A program made the position numbers and the translations under genes. Shown piece by piece: positions 42,908-52,583 of a DNA stretch of 64,000 bases (the stretch's first letter is position 1; every line of letters starts with the position of its first letter). This DNA is from Paeniglutamicibacter cryotolerans (GTDB lineage: Bacteria; Actinomycetota; Actinomycetes; Actinomycetales; Micrococcaceae): the NCBI RefSeq assembly GCF_014190875.1, contig NZ_JACHVS010000001.1, positions 2,046,001 to 2,110,000 on the forward strand, given 5' to 3'. A model generated the notes under the pieces. That model was given only the letters and a program-made list of their open reading frames with translations, was not told where the DNA came from and made no database searches.

Positions 42908-44847
42908 GCAATCGCCCGGGGGCAGCGGCGTGGTCAAGGACGGCGGGTTACGGAGCCGCGGTCCTGGCAGCAGTGCTACTGTTCGTTGCCCTGCCACTGG
43001 CCCATGAGCGCTGGCTTCAGCTGGTGCTCATGGGCCGCAACGATGGGTCCGGCCCAGTGCTGCATGCGGCCAGCTACGTCGGACTGGGCATCACCATGGT
43101 GCTCATCTTCGCGTGCACCACATTGATGGCGGCATGCGTGTTGAACCACCACGGGCATGCACTGGCCTGCATTGTGCTCTCGCTGATGGCTCTGACCTTC
43201 GGGCAGACGCTTGAACCGTTCCTCGTAGTGGCGACCGGCAAGTCCTGGGCCTCGGGACTGGCCGAGGCGACATCCCTGACCCTGCTGTTGTTCATGCTCC
43301 TGCGCCTTCCCGGGGTGGGGGTCTTCCGCTCGGCTTCCGGCTGGGTAGCGCTGGCGGCGTTGTTCGCCCAAGCTGGAGGGCTGGCCCTAGCCACCGCTGG
43401 ACCTCAAGCACCCGGATGGCTTCCCGCTGTTACGGCTGCGGGGTGGCTGGCAGTCCTGTTTGGACTGGTCAGTGCCGGTTTAGTGCGCTTCCGGCGCCGC
43501 GGTGCCGATAGGCTCCCGGGACGTGGACTGCTGTGGGGAGCCATGGCACTTGCCGTGTTCTTCCTTCTCCTTACCGGTCTCGTTCAGGGGGCGACAGCGC
43601 CGGGCTCGCTTGCTGACCTGTTGGCACAGTTCGCGCTTTTCGCCTCGTTCTCGCTGCTCGCCCTGGCCATCGCGGCCAGCGTGCTGCGGGAATCTTGGGA
43701 GGACAGATCCGGGGTGCTGGCAGCAGTCTTCACCTCGGCCGGGCTGTCGCTGAGCCTGGTGCTGGCCTTCGGGCTGGCCCTCTGGGCGCAGATGGCCAGC
43801 GGGCACGGGCCGGTTCCCGGGATCTGGGTCATGGCCTCGATGGCGGCTGTTGCCGCCTTCCTGCACCCGGCCTTCCGCTGGTTACGGCCACTGGTAGCCA
43901 GATTGGTCTACGGGCGGGCTGCTTCCACCGAGGAATTCATTGCCCAGCTGCTGGGACGGATCAGTGGGTTTCCACCGACAGCCACGGCGCAGGAGTCCCT
44001 GGAACACTGCCTGGATGTGGTGTGCCGGGGCCTGGGCCTAAGCTCCCTGAGCGCCAACCCCGACGGAACGCTGCTGGGCGAGCCGGCCACACGGGCCCGG
44101 GCCTTGGCCTTGCCGGTCTTTGCTCCGGTAGCCGATACGGTGCGTACCCGGGCGCATCTGGCAAGGGCCACCCGGATAGTGGGACAGGTCCGGGCCGAAC
44201 GCCTGCGCGTGGTCGAGGACGAACGTCGGCGCCTGCGCCACGACCTGCATGACGAGCTCGGCCCGGCTTTGGGCGCGGCCGTGCTGAACCTGCAGGCAGC
44301 CGGAAACCTCGTCGGGGCACTAGCTGATGCTCGGGGACGGATGGCGCTCGAACTACTTGACGCCACGCAGGAACAGCTGCGCTCGCTGATCGGCAGGATC
44401 CGCCACATAGTCCGTGGCCTGCGTCCGGCAGTGCTGCACGACGGCGGACTCGGTACGGCACTTCAATCGCTGGCAGCCGGGACCCGCTCCGGGCCAGGCA
44501 CGCTCATCGACCTCGGCACACTGCCACGTCCGCTGCCTGCGGCGGTGGAGACCGCAGCGTACCTCCTGGCGGCCGAGGCCACCGAAAACCACCGCCGGCA
44601 CGTGGGCACCGGAACCTGTACCGTGCGTGCACACGTCCGGCCGGGGCCCGACGGTGGTGTCCTGCTGCTGGAAATCACCGATCAGGGCCCCGGTTTTGAT
44701 CCAACCACAGTGACTCCCGGACTGGGGTTGGCCTCGATGCGTCAACGGGCGTTGGACCTGGGAGGGGTGTTCAAGCTGGAATCAGGACCGCATGGAACCC
44801 TGATCCGCGCCGAATTTCCATTGCCGAGGCCGGTTCATGAGCCCTGA
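42904..44847 (+). CDS. Membrane sensor histidine kinase (NarL/DesK type, HisKA_3)
   Basis: A 647-residue kinase. About eight transmembrane helices fill residues 15-335. A cytosolic linker leads to the HisKA_3 dimerisation domain (about 430-500) with the phospho-acceptor His in RRLRHDLHDELGPALG near 447. The HATPase domain ends with LEITDQGPGFDP (G1-like box) and GLGLASMRQRALDLGG (G2). The N-box region TENHRRHV is slightly unusual but keeps the Asn. It overlaps the response regulator gene by 11 bp. The signal is unknown. Confidence 0.9.
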   Translation: MSNRPGAAAWSRTAGYGAAVLAAVLLFVALPLAHERWLQLVLMGRNDGSGPVLHAASYVGLGITMVLIFACTTLMAACVLNHHGHALACIVLSLMALTFGQTLEPFLVVATGKSWASGLAEATSLTLLLFMLLRLPGVGVFRSASGWVALAALFAQAGGLALATAGPQAPGWLPAVTAAGWLAVLFGLVSAGLVRFRRRGADRLPGRGLLWGAMALAVFFLLLTGLVQGATAPGSLADLLAQFALFASFSLLALAIAASVLRESWEDRSGVLAAVFTSAGLSLSLVLAFGLALWAQMASGHGPVPGIWVMASMAAVAAFLHPAFRWLRPLVARLVYGRAASTEEFIAQLLGRISGFPPTATAQESLEHCLDVVCRGLGLSSLSANPDGTLLGEPATRARALALPVFAPVADTVRTRAHLARATRIVGQVRAERLRVVEDERRRLRHDLHDELGPALGAAVLNLQAAGNLVGALADARGRMALELLDATQEQLRSLIGRIRHIVRGLRPAVLHDGGLGTALQSLAAGTRSGPGTLIDLGTLPRPLPAAVETAAYLLAAEATENHRRHVGTGTCTVRAHVRPGPDGGVLLLEITDQGPGFDPTTVTPGLGLASMRQRALDLGGVFKLESGPHGTLIRAEFPLPRPVHEP

Positions 44848-45490
44848 CCCGCTGCGTGTGGCAATAGCCGATGACCATACGTTGTTTCGCCGCGGACTTT
44901 GGGCGCTTTTGGCGTCGGTGCCCGACATGGAGGTCTGCGCCGAGGCTGCCGACGGTGGACAAGCGCTGCGTCGGGTCGTGGAAACCCATCCGGACGTGCT
45001 GTTGTTGGATATCCGGATGCCAGGGGAGACTGGGCTGGAGATGTTGCCCCGGATACGTCGTGCGGCTCCGGATACGGCCATCCTCATGCTTACCATGGTC
45101 GAACCCGGGCCATCGGTGCTCCTGGCCCTGAGCGAGGGAGCCAGCGGATATGTGCTCAAAGGGGCGGAGCAGGACGAACTGCTCCAGGCCATCCGGGCAG
45201 CGGCCCGCGGACAACTGCTCCTGGGCCCCGACGTCGCCGCAGCGGTGACCGGACGCCAGCAAACCGGTCCGTGGCAGGCGCCATTGGCGCAGCTCAGTGC
45301 CCGCGAACGCGAGGTTGCCGACCTGCTGGCGGCAGGGCTGCCGGTGGAGCGGATTGCCAGGCGGCTTGGCTTGAGCATTAAGTCGGTGCGCAACCACTTG
45401 GCCGTGATCCCGCGCAAGCTTGGCGTGGCTACCCGTGCCGAAGTCATCGAGGTGGCCAAGGCGGCTGGCCTGGGCCGCGAGATGAATTAG
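44837..45490 (+). CDS. LuxR/NarL-family response regulator
   Basis: A 217-residue response regulator. The receiver domain has the acidic pair in IADDHTLFRRG, the phosphorylation Asp in VLLLDIRMPG near residue 58 and the Lys in GYVLKGAEQ near 106. The C-terminal LuxR HTH (about 150-215; LSAREREVADLLAAGLPVER) binds DNA. It overlaps the sensor kinase by 11 bp and forms the cognate pair. Confidence 0.93.
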   Translation: MSPDPLRVAIADDHTLFRRGLWALLASVPDMEVCAEAADGGQALRRVVETHPDVLLLDIRMPGETGLEMLPRIRRAAPDTAILMLTMVEPGPSVLLALSEGASGYVLKGAEQDELLQAIRAAARGQLLLGPDVAAAVTGRQQTGPWQAPLAQLSAREREVADLLAAGLPVERIARRLGLSIKSVRNHLAVIPRKLGVATRAEVIEVAKAAGLGREMN

Positions 45491-45525
45491 GGTAATCACC
45501 AAGAGACTGATCAGACGACAGAACG

Positions 45526-46197
45526 GTGGCGCGGATGCGGGCCCTGAGCATGATCCTTCGCGCTGCCGGGGCGCTGGGCATTGCTGCGGCAGTGTTGGCG
45601 CAGTGGCGCCGGACCCAGGAGAACGAGGCCGCGGGGACGGGGGAGACCAGCTTCGTGTCGCTGAACTTCTTCAGCTTCTTCACCATCGAATCCAACGTCT
45701 TTGCAGCGTTGGTGCTGGGCATCGGCTTCTTCATGATGATGCGCCGCGGACCCGAACCCAAGGGGTTCACGCTGCTGCGGGCCATCGCGGTGACCTACAT
45801 GGCCACCACCGGGATCGTCTACAACCTCTTGCTGCGCGGGATCGAGCTGCCCCAGGGTGCCACCGTTGCCTGGTCCAACGAGGTCCTTCACCTGGCGGGT
45901 CCGCTGCTGGTGGTGCTGGACTGGCTGATTGCCCCGGGTAAGCGCCGGCTGGAGCCGGGCATGCTGTGGCCCATCGTCGCGTTCCCGGTGATCTGGGCCG
46001 GATACACGCTGATACGCGGCGCGCTCGTGCTGGATCCGCGCACCGGATCTCACTGGTATCCGTACCCGTTCCTGAACCCAGCGGCCTCGGCCAACGGCTA
46101 TTTCTCCGTGGCCTTCTACGTCCTGCTCATCGCGGTGATGATCTGGGCGGTCGGGGCGCTGGTCCTGCGCACTTCGAGGCGCTTGCGCATTGGCTGA
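45526..46197 (+). CDS. Pr6Pr family membrane protein
   Basis: A 223-residue protein with six hydrophobic segments. The motifs FFTIESNVFAALVL near residue 48 (the 'F-F-T-x-x-S-N' pattern) and GSHWYPYPFLNP near 185 are characteristic of the actinobacterial Pr6Pr (FAR-17a/AIG1-like) membrane family, whose function is not established. The start could be GTG 45526 or ATG 45535. It lies between the two-component system and the trehalose-type transporter and is probably its own unit. Confidence 0.85.
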   Translation: MARMRALSMILRAAGALGIAAAVLAQWRRTQENEAAGTGETSFVSLNFFSFFTIESNVFAALVLGIGFFMMMRRGPEPKGFTLLRAIAVTYMATTGIVYNLLLRGIELPQGATVAWSNEVLHLAGPLLVVLDWLIAPGKRRLEPGMLWPIVAFPVIWAGYTLIRGALVLDPRTGSHWYPYPFLNPAASANGYFSVAFYVLLIAVMIWAVGALVLRTSRRLRIG

Positions 46198-46309
46198 AGC
46201 GACACGTCCCGGTTTCCTGCGCACCCACACCACGAGCTCGATTCAACACGCGCAGCAAACGGCTGAAAAGGGCCGGCCATTTTCGCGCCACGACGCTCCC
46301 GACAGGGCG

Positions 46310-47635
46310 ATGTCGAGAATGATGCTCAAGGCCCGGGGGAGGGGGGCCGCAGCCCGCCGGGCCGTGGCGGTGATCCTGGGGCCGGTGGTGTTGTCCCTGG
46401 TGGCTTCCGGCTGCGTTCCGGCCGACTCCACCCCGGTGTTGACCTGGTACACCACGAGTGACGACGGTGGGCAGGCGGTGCTCGCGGCTCAATGCACGCA
46501 AGCAGCCCAGGGAGCCTACCGGATCCGGACCTCGGGGCTGCCCACCAGCGCCGATGCCCAACGCGAACAGCTGGCGCGGCGCCTTGCCGCATCGGACACC
46601 TCCATGGACATCATGAGCCTGGACCCGCCGTTCATTCCCGAATTCGCCGAACCCGGATTCCTCGCCCCCGTTCCCTCCGATATTGCCGCGCGCACCACTG
46701 CCCATTCGCTGGCGGGAGCCAAGGCCGGGGCCAGTTGGAAGGGTGAACTGGTCGCCATCCCTTTCTGGGCGAATACCCAATTGCTCTGGTACCGCAAGTC
46801 GGTGGCCAGGAAAGCCGGGTTGGACATGTCCCAGCCGGTCAGTTGGGAACAGCTCATGGATGCCGCGCAGTCCCAGGATAAATACCTGGGGGTCCAGGGC
46901 AAACGCGGTGAATCGATGACCGTTTGGGTCAATGCCCTCATCAAGGGTGCCGGCGGCGAGATCCTGGCGAACCCCGAGGCCAAGCCCCGGGACCTGTCGC
47001 TCGGACTGGATTCGCCGGCGGGGACCGAGGCCGCGCGGATCGTCTCGCGCATCGGCCGGCAGGCACTGGGCGGGCCGGGGCTTCCCACCGCGTCCGAGAA
47101 CGAATCAATGCTGCTGTTCCAGGGCGCGAAGGGTTCCTTCATGGTGAACTGGCCGTTTGTCTGGCCCGCGATGAACGCCGCCGTGAAGGCCGGGAACCTG
47201 AACGAATCCCTGCCCGATGACATCGGCTGGGCGCCGTACCCGCAAACGGTGGCCGGCACCCCGTCGGCCCCGCCCCTGGGCGGGATCGACCTGGGGGTCG
47301 GTTCGGCCAGCAAGCACCCCGACCTCGTGTACCGGGCCATCGAGTGCATCGTGTCACCGCAGAACCAGACCGAATACTTCCTGGGCAACGGCAACCCTCC
47401 GGCAGACTCCACCGCCTACGAGGATCCGAGGGTGGCCGAGCAGTTCCCCATGGCCCCGCTGATCCGCGACTCGCTGGAAACGTCGGCGCCCCGGCCGCAA
47501 ACACCCTATTATTCGGAGGTCTCCACGGCGCTGCAACGGTATTGGGCCCCGCCCGGGGACGTCGACCCGGCGACCACTCCGCGGCTCACCGGTGAATTCA
47601 TCCTGCAGGTCCTGCACGGGGAGCGGTTGTTATGA
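46310..47635 (+). CDS. lpqY: Trehalose-type ABC substrate-binding lipoprotein (LpqY-like)
   Basis: A 441-residue family 1 sugar-binding lipoprotein. The signal sequence has a twin-basic start and lipobox LVASGC near residue 34. TWYTTSDDGGQAVLAAQCTQ, then SADAQREQLARRLAASDTSM and IMSLDPPFIPEFAEPGFL are close in layout to mycobacterial LpqY. I use ATG 46310 (MSRMMLKAR); the frame is open upstream but has no signal-peptide logic. It is followed with overlap by two permeases and an ATPase in lpqY-sugA-sugB-sugC order, indicating uptake or recycling of trehalose. Maltose-like substrates remain possible. Confidence 0.82.
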   Translation: MSRMMLKARGRGAAARRAVAVILGPVVLSLVASGCVPADSTPVLTWYTTSDDGGQAVLAAQCTQAAQGAYRIRTSGLPTSADAQREQLARRLAASDTSMDIMSLDPPFIPEFAEPGFLAPVPSDIAARTTAHSLAGAKAGASWKGELVAIPFWANTQLLWYRKSVARKAGLDMSQPVSWEQLMDAAQSQDKYLGVQGKRGESMTVWVNALIKGAGGEILANPEAKPRDLSLGLDSPAGTEAARIVSRIGRQALGGPGLPTASENESMLLFQGAKGSFMVNWPFVWPAMNAAVKAGNLNESLPDDIGWAPYPQTVAGTPSAPPLGGIDLGVGSASKHPDLVYRAIECIVSPQNQTEYFLGNGNPPADSTAYEDPRVAEQFPMAPLIRDSLETSAPRPQTPYYSEVSTALQRYWAPPGDVDPATTPRLTGEFILQVLHGERLL

Positions 47636-48585
47636 GCGTGGATACGCGGCGGCGCTCCTCCGCAGGAAGGGCTGCCCAGCCGGTGCGCAGCGAACGCGTC
47701 CGCGCCGAGGCCCGGTTGGGGTGGTGGCTGGCCGGTCCGGCCTTCGTCGTCATGCTGGCCGTGACCCTGTACCCGATCCTGCAGGCCGGCTGGGATTCGC
47801 TCTTCCATTTCCGGCTCACGGCCCCCGCGGACAAGTCCTTTGCCGGGGCCGCCAACTACGTGAACATCCTGGGCGATCCGTTGTTCTGGCAGTCGCTCGG
47901 CGTGACGCTGCTGATCACCGTGGTCACCGTCGCCGTGGAGCTGCTGCTGGGCTTCGCACTGGCCTTGGTGATGCAGCGGGGGCTGAAGTCGGTGCGGGGA
48001 CTGGTGCGCACGGCAATTCTCATCCCGTACGGCATCATCACCGTGGTTTCGGCGTTCTCTTGGTTCTACATGTTCGATATCTCCTCCGGGTTCGTCAACA
48101 GCTGGTTCGACTGGGTGCCGGGCATCGGGCCGGAAACCAACTGGTTCGCCGGGACGTGGGGTTCGTTGTTCGTGGTCATCGCCTCGGAGATCTGGAAGAC
48201 CACGCCGTTTATTTCGCTGCTGCTGCTGGCCGGGCTGGCCCAGGTTCCCACCGAGCTCGAAGAAGCAGCGGAGGTCGACGGGGCCACCTGGTCCGAGCGG
48301 ATGGCCCGGGTCGTGCTGCCGAACATGAAGGCGGCGATCATGGTCGCCGTGTTGTTCCGGGCCCTTGACGCGTTTCGGATCTTCGACAACGTCTTCATCA
48401 TGACCAACGGAGCCTATGGAACCGAGGTGCTCTCGCTGCTGGCCTACCGCACCTCGATCGGGCGGCTGGAGATCGGGCTCGGCTCGGCCATTTCGGTGCT
48501 GCTGTTCCTGTGCGTGCTGCTGATCTGCTTCATTTCCATCAAGGCGTTCAAGATAGATCTGGCCGGGACCCGGGGGGGAAAATAA
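47632..48585 (+). CDS. sugA: Trehalose-type ABC transporter permease (SugA-like)
   Basis: A 317-residue MalF-type permease with six helices after a 35-residue Arg/Ser-rich cytosolic leader. The EAA loop (LEEAAEVDGATWSERMARVVLPNMK, about residue 210; family segment) contacts the ATPase. It overlaps the binding-protein gene by 4 bp (ATGA) and the second permease by 1 bp. Confidence 0.88.
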   Translation: MSVDTRRRSSAGRAAQPVRSERVRAEARLGWWLAGPAFVVMLAVTLYPILQAGWDSLFHFRLTAPADKSFAGAANYVNILGDPLFWQSLGVTLLITVVTVAVELLLGFALALVMQRGLKSVRGLVRTAILIPYGIITVVSAFSWFYMFDISSGFVNSWFDWVPGIGPETNWFAGTWGSLFVVIASEIWKTTPFISLLLLAGLAQVPTELEEAAEVDGATWSERMARVVLPNMKAAIMVAVLFRALDAFRIFDNVFIMTNGAYGTEVLSLLAYRTSIGRLEIGLGSAISVLLFLCVLLICFISIKAFKIDLAGTRGGK

Positions 48586-49427
48586 TGGCGATCTCAACGG
48601 CCCGGGAAAAAGCCACGTGGATCATCATCACGGTGGCGGTGGTGATCTACGCGTTGTTCCCGGTGGCCTCGATCCTGGCCACCAGCTTCAAGGCGCCCAG
48701 CGACCTGGCCAACGGCACGTTCCTGCCCCGCGAATTCTCCACGCTGAACTACGAGCAGATCCTGATCGGTGACGCCCAGGGGCTCTTCCTCACGGCGTTG
48801 CGCAATTCGATCGGCATCGCGGTGATCGCGACGTGCATCGCCGTGGTTCTGGCGACGCTGGCCGCGTACGCCATTGCCCGGCTGGAGTTCCGCGGCAAGA
48901 AGCTGATCCTGACTACCGCCTTGGCCGTGTCCGTTTTCCCGGTGATCTCCATCGTGACACCGCTGTTTAATATCTGGCGCTCGATCGGCCTCTACGACAC
49001 CTGGCTCGGGCTGATCATTCCCTACCTTTCGCTGACGCTGCCGATTTCCATCTGGACCTTGGCAGCGTTTTTCCGGCAGATCCCCTGGGAGCTGGAGCAG
49101 GCGGCCCAGGTCGATGGGGCGACGCCCTGGCAGGCCTTCAGCAAGGCGATCGTCCCGCTGGCAGCACCCGGGGTCTTCACCACGGCCATCATCGCGTTCT
49201 TCATTGCCTGGAACGACTTCGTCTACGGCATCGCGCTGACCTCCACCGAGAGTGCACGCACTGTCCCCGCGGCGCTGGCGTTCTTCACCGGGGCATCCCA
49301 ATTCGAATCACCAACCGGCGCGATTTCCGCGGCGGCCATCATCGTCACCCTTCCCGTGGTGGTCCTGGTGCTGGCTTTCCAGCGGCAGATCGTTTCGGGA
49401 CTGACCCAGGGCGCCGTCAAGGGCTGA
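48585..49427 (+). CDS. sugB: Trehalose-type ABC transporter permease (SugB-like)
   Basis: A 280-residue MalG-type permease with six hydrophobic segments and an EAA loop around ELEQAAQVDGATPWQAFSKA (about residue 168). The ATG at 48585 overlaps the SugA stop by one base (TAATG). It ends 35 bp before the ATPase gene. Confidence 0.88.
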   Translation: MAISTAREKATWIIITVAVVIYALFPVASILATSFKAPSDLANGTFLPREFSTLNYEQILIGDAQGLFLTALRNSIGIAVIATCIAVVLATLAAYAIARLEFRGKKLILTTALAVSVFPVISIVTPLFNIWRSIGLYDTWLGLIIPYLSLTLPISIWTLAAFFRQIPWELEQAAQVDGATPWQAFSKAIVPLAAPGVFTTAIIAFFIAWNDFVYGIALTSTESARTVPAALAFFTGASQFESPTGAISAAAIIVTLPVVVLVLAFQRQIVSGLTQGAVKG

Positions 49428-49462
49428 GGCCCTGCGAGGCGTCATCCAAGGAGCGGAAACCC

Positions 49463-50704
49463 ATGGCATCGATCACGCTGAAGAACCTGGTCAAGAAGTA
49501 CGACGACGGGTTCCCCGCGGTCAACGACGTGAGCATCGAGATAGCCGACGGCGAATTCGTGATCCTGGTCGGCCCCTCGGGCTGCGGCAAATCCACCCTG
49601 CTGCGCATGATCGTCGGGCTGGAGGACATCACCAGCGGCGAGCTGAGCATCGGTGGCAGGCGCATGAACGATGCGGCGCCGCGGGAGCGGAACCTGGCGA
49701 TGGTGTTCCAGAACTACGCGCTGTACCCGCACCTGAGCGTCTTCGAGAACATCGCTTTTCCGCTGCGTCTGGGCAAGGCGAAGGCCACGAAGTCCGAGAT
49801 CAGGTCCCGGGTCACCGAAGCCGCGTCGATGCTTGAGCTCACCGAGCACCTGGACCGCAAGCCGGCAAACCTCTCCGGGGGACAGCGCCAACGGGTGGCC
49901 ATGGGCCGGGCCATTGTGCGCCGGGCCGAGGCGTTCCTCTTTGATGAGCCGCTCTCCAACTTGGATGCGAAGCTGCGCGGGCAGATGCGATCCGAGATCC
50001 TGCAGCTCCAGCGTCGACTGGGCACCACCAGCGTGTACGTGACCCACGACCAGACCGAGGCCATGACCTTGGGGGACCGGGTGGCCGTGCTCAAACGTGG
50101 GGTCCTTCAGCAGCTGGCCTCTCCACGTGAACTCTACGAACAGCCGCTGAACCTGTTTGTGGCCGGGTTCATCGGATCCCCGTCGATGAACTTCCTGCCT
50201 GCCACGGTGCAGGGGACCACGCTGCGGACCCCGTTCGGCGACCTAGAGATCCCGGCGGAGAAGGCTGCCGCAGCATCGGGGAAACCGGTGGTGTTGATGG
50301 GCGTGCGGCCGGAGTCCTTCGAGGATGCGGAGCTGGTTCAGGATCAGGTGCGTGGCCACGGGTCGACGTTCACCGCGCGGTTGACCCACACCGAATGGCT
50401 GGGCAACGAGCAGTACGGCTACCTGCCCTTTGAAGCGACCGCCGAGGTCCGGTCCCTGCTCGCGGGGTTGGCCCGGGACCTGGATGCCGAGGAGCTCAAG
50501 CCGCAGCTCGTGGTGACGTTGGATGCCGCAAGCCGGATCAGGGGAGGACGGGATGTGCTGCTGTGGCTGGACACCCGGCGGATCCACCTCTTCGATCCGT
50601 CGACCGGGGAGAACCTCACCCGTGATGCGGCAGCCGGGGCCGAGTTGACCGCCGCGGCAGCCAGCGACAGGGCCGAGGAGCTGGCCCGCGCCCGGCAGGG
50701 CTAG
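49463..50704 (+). CDS. sugC: Trehalose-type ABC transporter ATPase (SugC/MsmK-like)
   Basis: A 413-residue sugar-importer ATPase. Walker A GPSGCGKST near residue 36, signature LSGGQRQRVAMGRAIVR near 135, Walker B FLFDEPLSNLDAK near 155, H-loop THDQTEAM near 191, and a regulatory TOBE/OB domain from about 235. The Ala/Arg-rich tail (about 385-413) is longer than in MsmK. Its TAG stop lies in the CTAG that bounds an IS1634-family element, so any native terminator is now separated from it. Confidence 0.9.
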   Translation: MASITLKNLVKKYDDGFPAVNDVSIEIADGEFVILVGPSGCGKSTLLRMIVGLEDITSGELSIGGRRMNDAAPRERNLAMVFQNYALYPHLSVFENIAFPLRLGKAKATKSEIRSRVTEAASMLELTEHLDRKPANLSGGQRQRVAMGRAIVRRAEAFLFDEPLSNLDAKLRGQMRSEILQLQRRLGTTSVYVTHDQTEAMTLGDRVAVLKRGVLQQLASPRELYEQPLNLFVAGFIGSPSMNFLPATVQGTTLRTPFGDLEIPAEKAAAASGKPVVLMGVRPESFEDAELVQDQVRGHGSTFTARLTHTEWLGNEQYGYLPFEATAEVRSLLAGLARDLDAEELKPQLVVTLDAASRIRGGRDVLLWLDTRRIHLFDPSTGENLTRDAAAGAELTAAAASDRAEELARARQG

Positions 50705-50784
50705 CGGGAGTTTCCTAGCTAATCACTCCGATAGTCATGTCACACCTAGTCAGTGTCGGTTTTTAGTGACCGGAAATGTATGAC

Positions 50785-52503
50785 CTAACTTTTCTTCGGG
50801 GCCAGCTTGGCGAGGTTGAAGATTTCGGCAAGGTTGGCGTGGGTGTCGATTTCTTCGGTGAGCATGCGCCGGGCCTTGGGGCGGCCTCCGGTGGAGGGGT
50901 AGATCATCACGGTTTCGCCGATGCTGGCCAGTCGTTCGAGCAGTTCTCGTACGGAGTGGTGTTCGCCGGCCTGTTCGACGTCGCGGCGCATGAGGTGGGC
51001 GATCTGCAGGGCCAGGACGCAGGTGAAGGTGTGGATGCGGATGTTGTGTTCGGTCCAGTGGTTCATGGGTGAGAACGAGACCACGTGGGGGTCCTTGAGC
51101 TGCCGGAACCCGAATTCCGCGTCCGATTGGGACCGGTAGGCGTCGACCACCTCGGCCACCGGCCAGTTCTCGTGGGTGGTGACCAGGATCCTTTTCCCGA
51201 ACACCTCGTCTTCCAGCTCCTTGCGTGCGGTCTCGTTGACGCTGACGGAGAGCCTGTGGGTGGCCGGTGTGGTGCCGGTGACCTCGCAGAGCAGGACGCG
51301 CTGGAGCCAGGAGTCGCGAGTGATCGATTTGATGTGCTCGGCCAGCTCTCCGGTGGTGCGGCGGGCCTTTCCGCGGGCCAGTGTCTCGGCGAGGTCCGCG
51401 AGCTTTGCCTGGGCCTTGGCCAGGGTTTGGGCAAAGCCTGCGGCCTGCTTTTGGTGCAGTGTCGGTGAGTGGGTGAGGATCACCCGGCGCTCGGTCCCGT
51501 AGACATCCCTACGGGACTCCACTGCGCTGAGCCCCTCGAAGCGTTCCTCCTCCATGATCACGCGGTCCTTGGCCGGTATCTTGAGCAGGTCCGTGACCTG
51601 GGAGGGTGGGATGGAGCCGACGAAGGCGAGGTCGGTGTCGGTGACGCGGGTGAAGTTGGAGGCCGAGTTCTGTCCGGCGTCGAACACCACGGTGACTTCC
51701 GGGTTACCGGAGATCCCGGCGGTTTCGGCGAGCTTGCGGTGCCGCGCTCCGAGCGCGTCGATCATGAGCGGGAATTGGGTGACGTCGGGTTTGTTTCCCG
51801 GGTAGGCGTGGGCGAGCAGCGGGATGCCGCCGTCGCGGGTGATGACCAGTCCCAGGCCGACCAGGCGCAGGTCGTTGCGTTTCTGTTTGGCCTTGCCGCG
51901 TTGGGCGATCGGCGCTTTCTCGTTGGTGGAGTCGATGTAGGTGGCGAAGTTGGTCATGTCCAGGGCCAGGGCGGAGATGTCCAGGTTGAATTCGGTGATC
52001 ATCGCCAATGCGATGCGTTCCTCGATCACCGCGAGCTGTTCCAGGGTGACCTTGTGCATGGCGTCCCAGAAGCGCCGGTGGTCCAGCACGGACGCGGGGA
52101 TCTTGGTGAAGCGGTCCGCCGCGGTGGTTTTCCACCAATCACTGAAGCCGGCCTTGGAGGTGGGTGCCACGACCCGGTTCAGCGCCGCCAGGGACAGGTA
52201 GGTGCCTACCGAGGCACCTGCGTCCGTGCGGCGTGGGCCAACGGCCTCGTCGATAATCCCGGCGATGTCCAGGCGTTGCAGGATGCCCCAGACCGCGGCG
52301 GAATCCCCGAAGCCCAGGTGCCGCGTTTTCTCTGGCACGGTTGCGGCTTCCTTGGCGTCCAGGAGCTTTTCGATGTCCTTGGCGCTTCCCAGGTACCGCT
52401 CGGAAACCATCTTCGGCTTCCCGTCCACCCGCGCCATCTCACGCAGGTACCAGTACACGTTGCCGTTGATCGTTTTCTTGTAGAGCGCCATGTCATAAAT
52501 CAT
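50785..52503 (-). CDS. IS1634-family (IS4 superfamily) transposase
   Basis: A 572-residue DDE transposase of normal IS1634 length. ALDMTNFATYID near residue 185 carries the first catalytic Asp, TVVFDAGQNSASNF near 285 the second, and the DAYRSQSDAEFGFRQLKDPH segment near 462 the Y-(2)-R-(3)-E signature of the IS4 superfamily. The frame is intact. The start may be the ATG at 52503 or the one at 52491 (MALYKKTING). The gene runs antiparallel to sugC. Confidence 0.93.
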   Translation of the reverse strand: MIYDMALYKKTINGNVYWYLREMARVDGKPKMVSERYLGSAKDIEKLLDAKEAATVPEKTRHLGFGDSAAVWGILQRLDIAGIIDEAVGPRRTDAGASVGTYLSLAALNRVVAPTSKAGFSDWWKTTAADRFTKIPASVLDHRRFWDAMHKVTLEQLAVIEERIALAMITEFNLDISALALDMTNFATYIDSTNEKAPIAQRGKAKQKRNDLRLVGLGLVITRDGGIPLLAHAYPGNKPDVTQFPLMIDALGARHRKLAETAGISGNPEVTVVFDAGQNSASNFTRVTDTDLAFVGSIPPSQVTDLLKIPAKDRVIMEEERFEGLSAVESRRDVYGTERRVILTHSPTLHQKQAAGFAQTLAKAQAKLADLAETLARGKARRTTGELAEHIKSITRDSWLQRVLLCEVTGTTPATHRLSVSVNETARKELEDEVFGKRILVTTHENWPVAEVVDAYRSQSDAEFGFRQLKDPHVVSFSPMNHWTEHNIRIHTFTCVLALQIAHLMRRDVEQAGEHHSVRELLERLASIGETVMIYPSTGGRPKARRMLTEEIDTHANLAEIFNLAKLAPKKS

Positions 52504-52533
52504 ACTTTAGGTCATACATATTTCGGCAGATGG

Positions 52534-52583
52534 AAGGCCCCGACACGCCGCTGATTCCGCGGTTTATTTCTTGTCGGGGCCTT
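52534..52583 (-). terminator. Hairpin between outer and inner repeats of the IS1634-family element
   Basis: AAGGCCCCGACA (52534-52545) and TGTCGGGGCCTT (52572-52583) pair perfectly over 12 bp. It lies upstream of the transposase, where it could block read-through transcription entering from the flanking gene. Confidence 0.6.
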
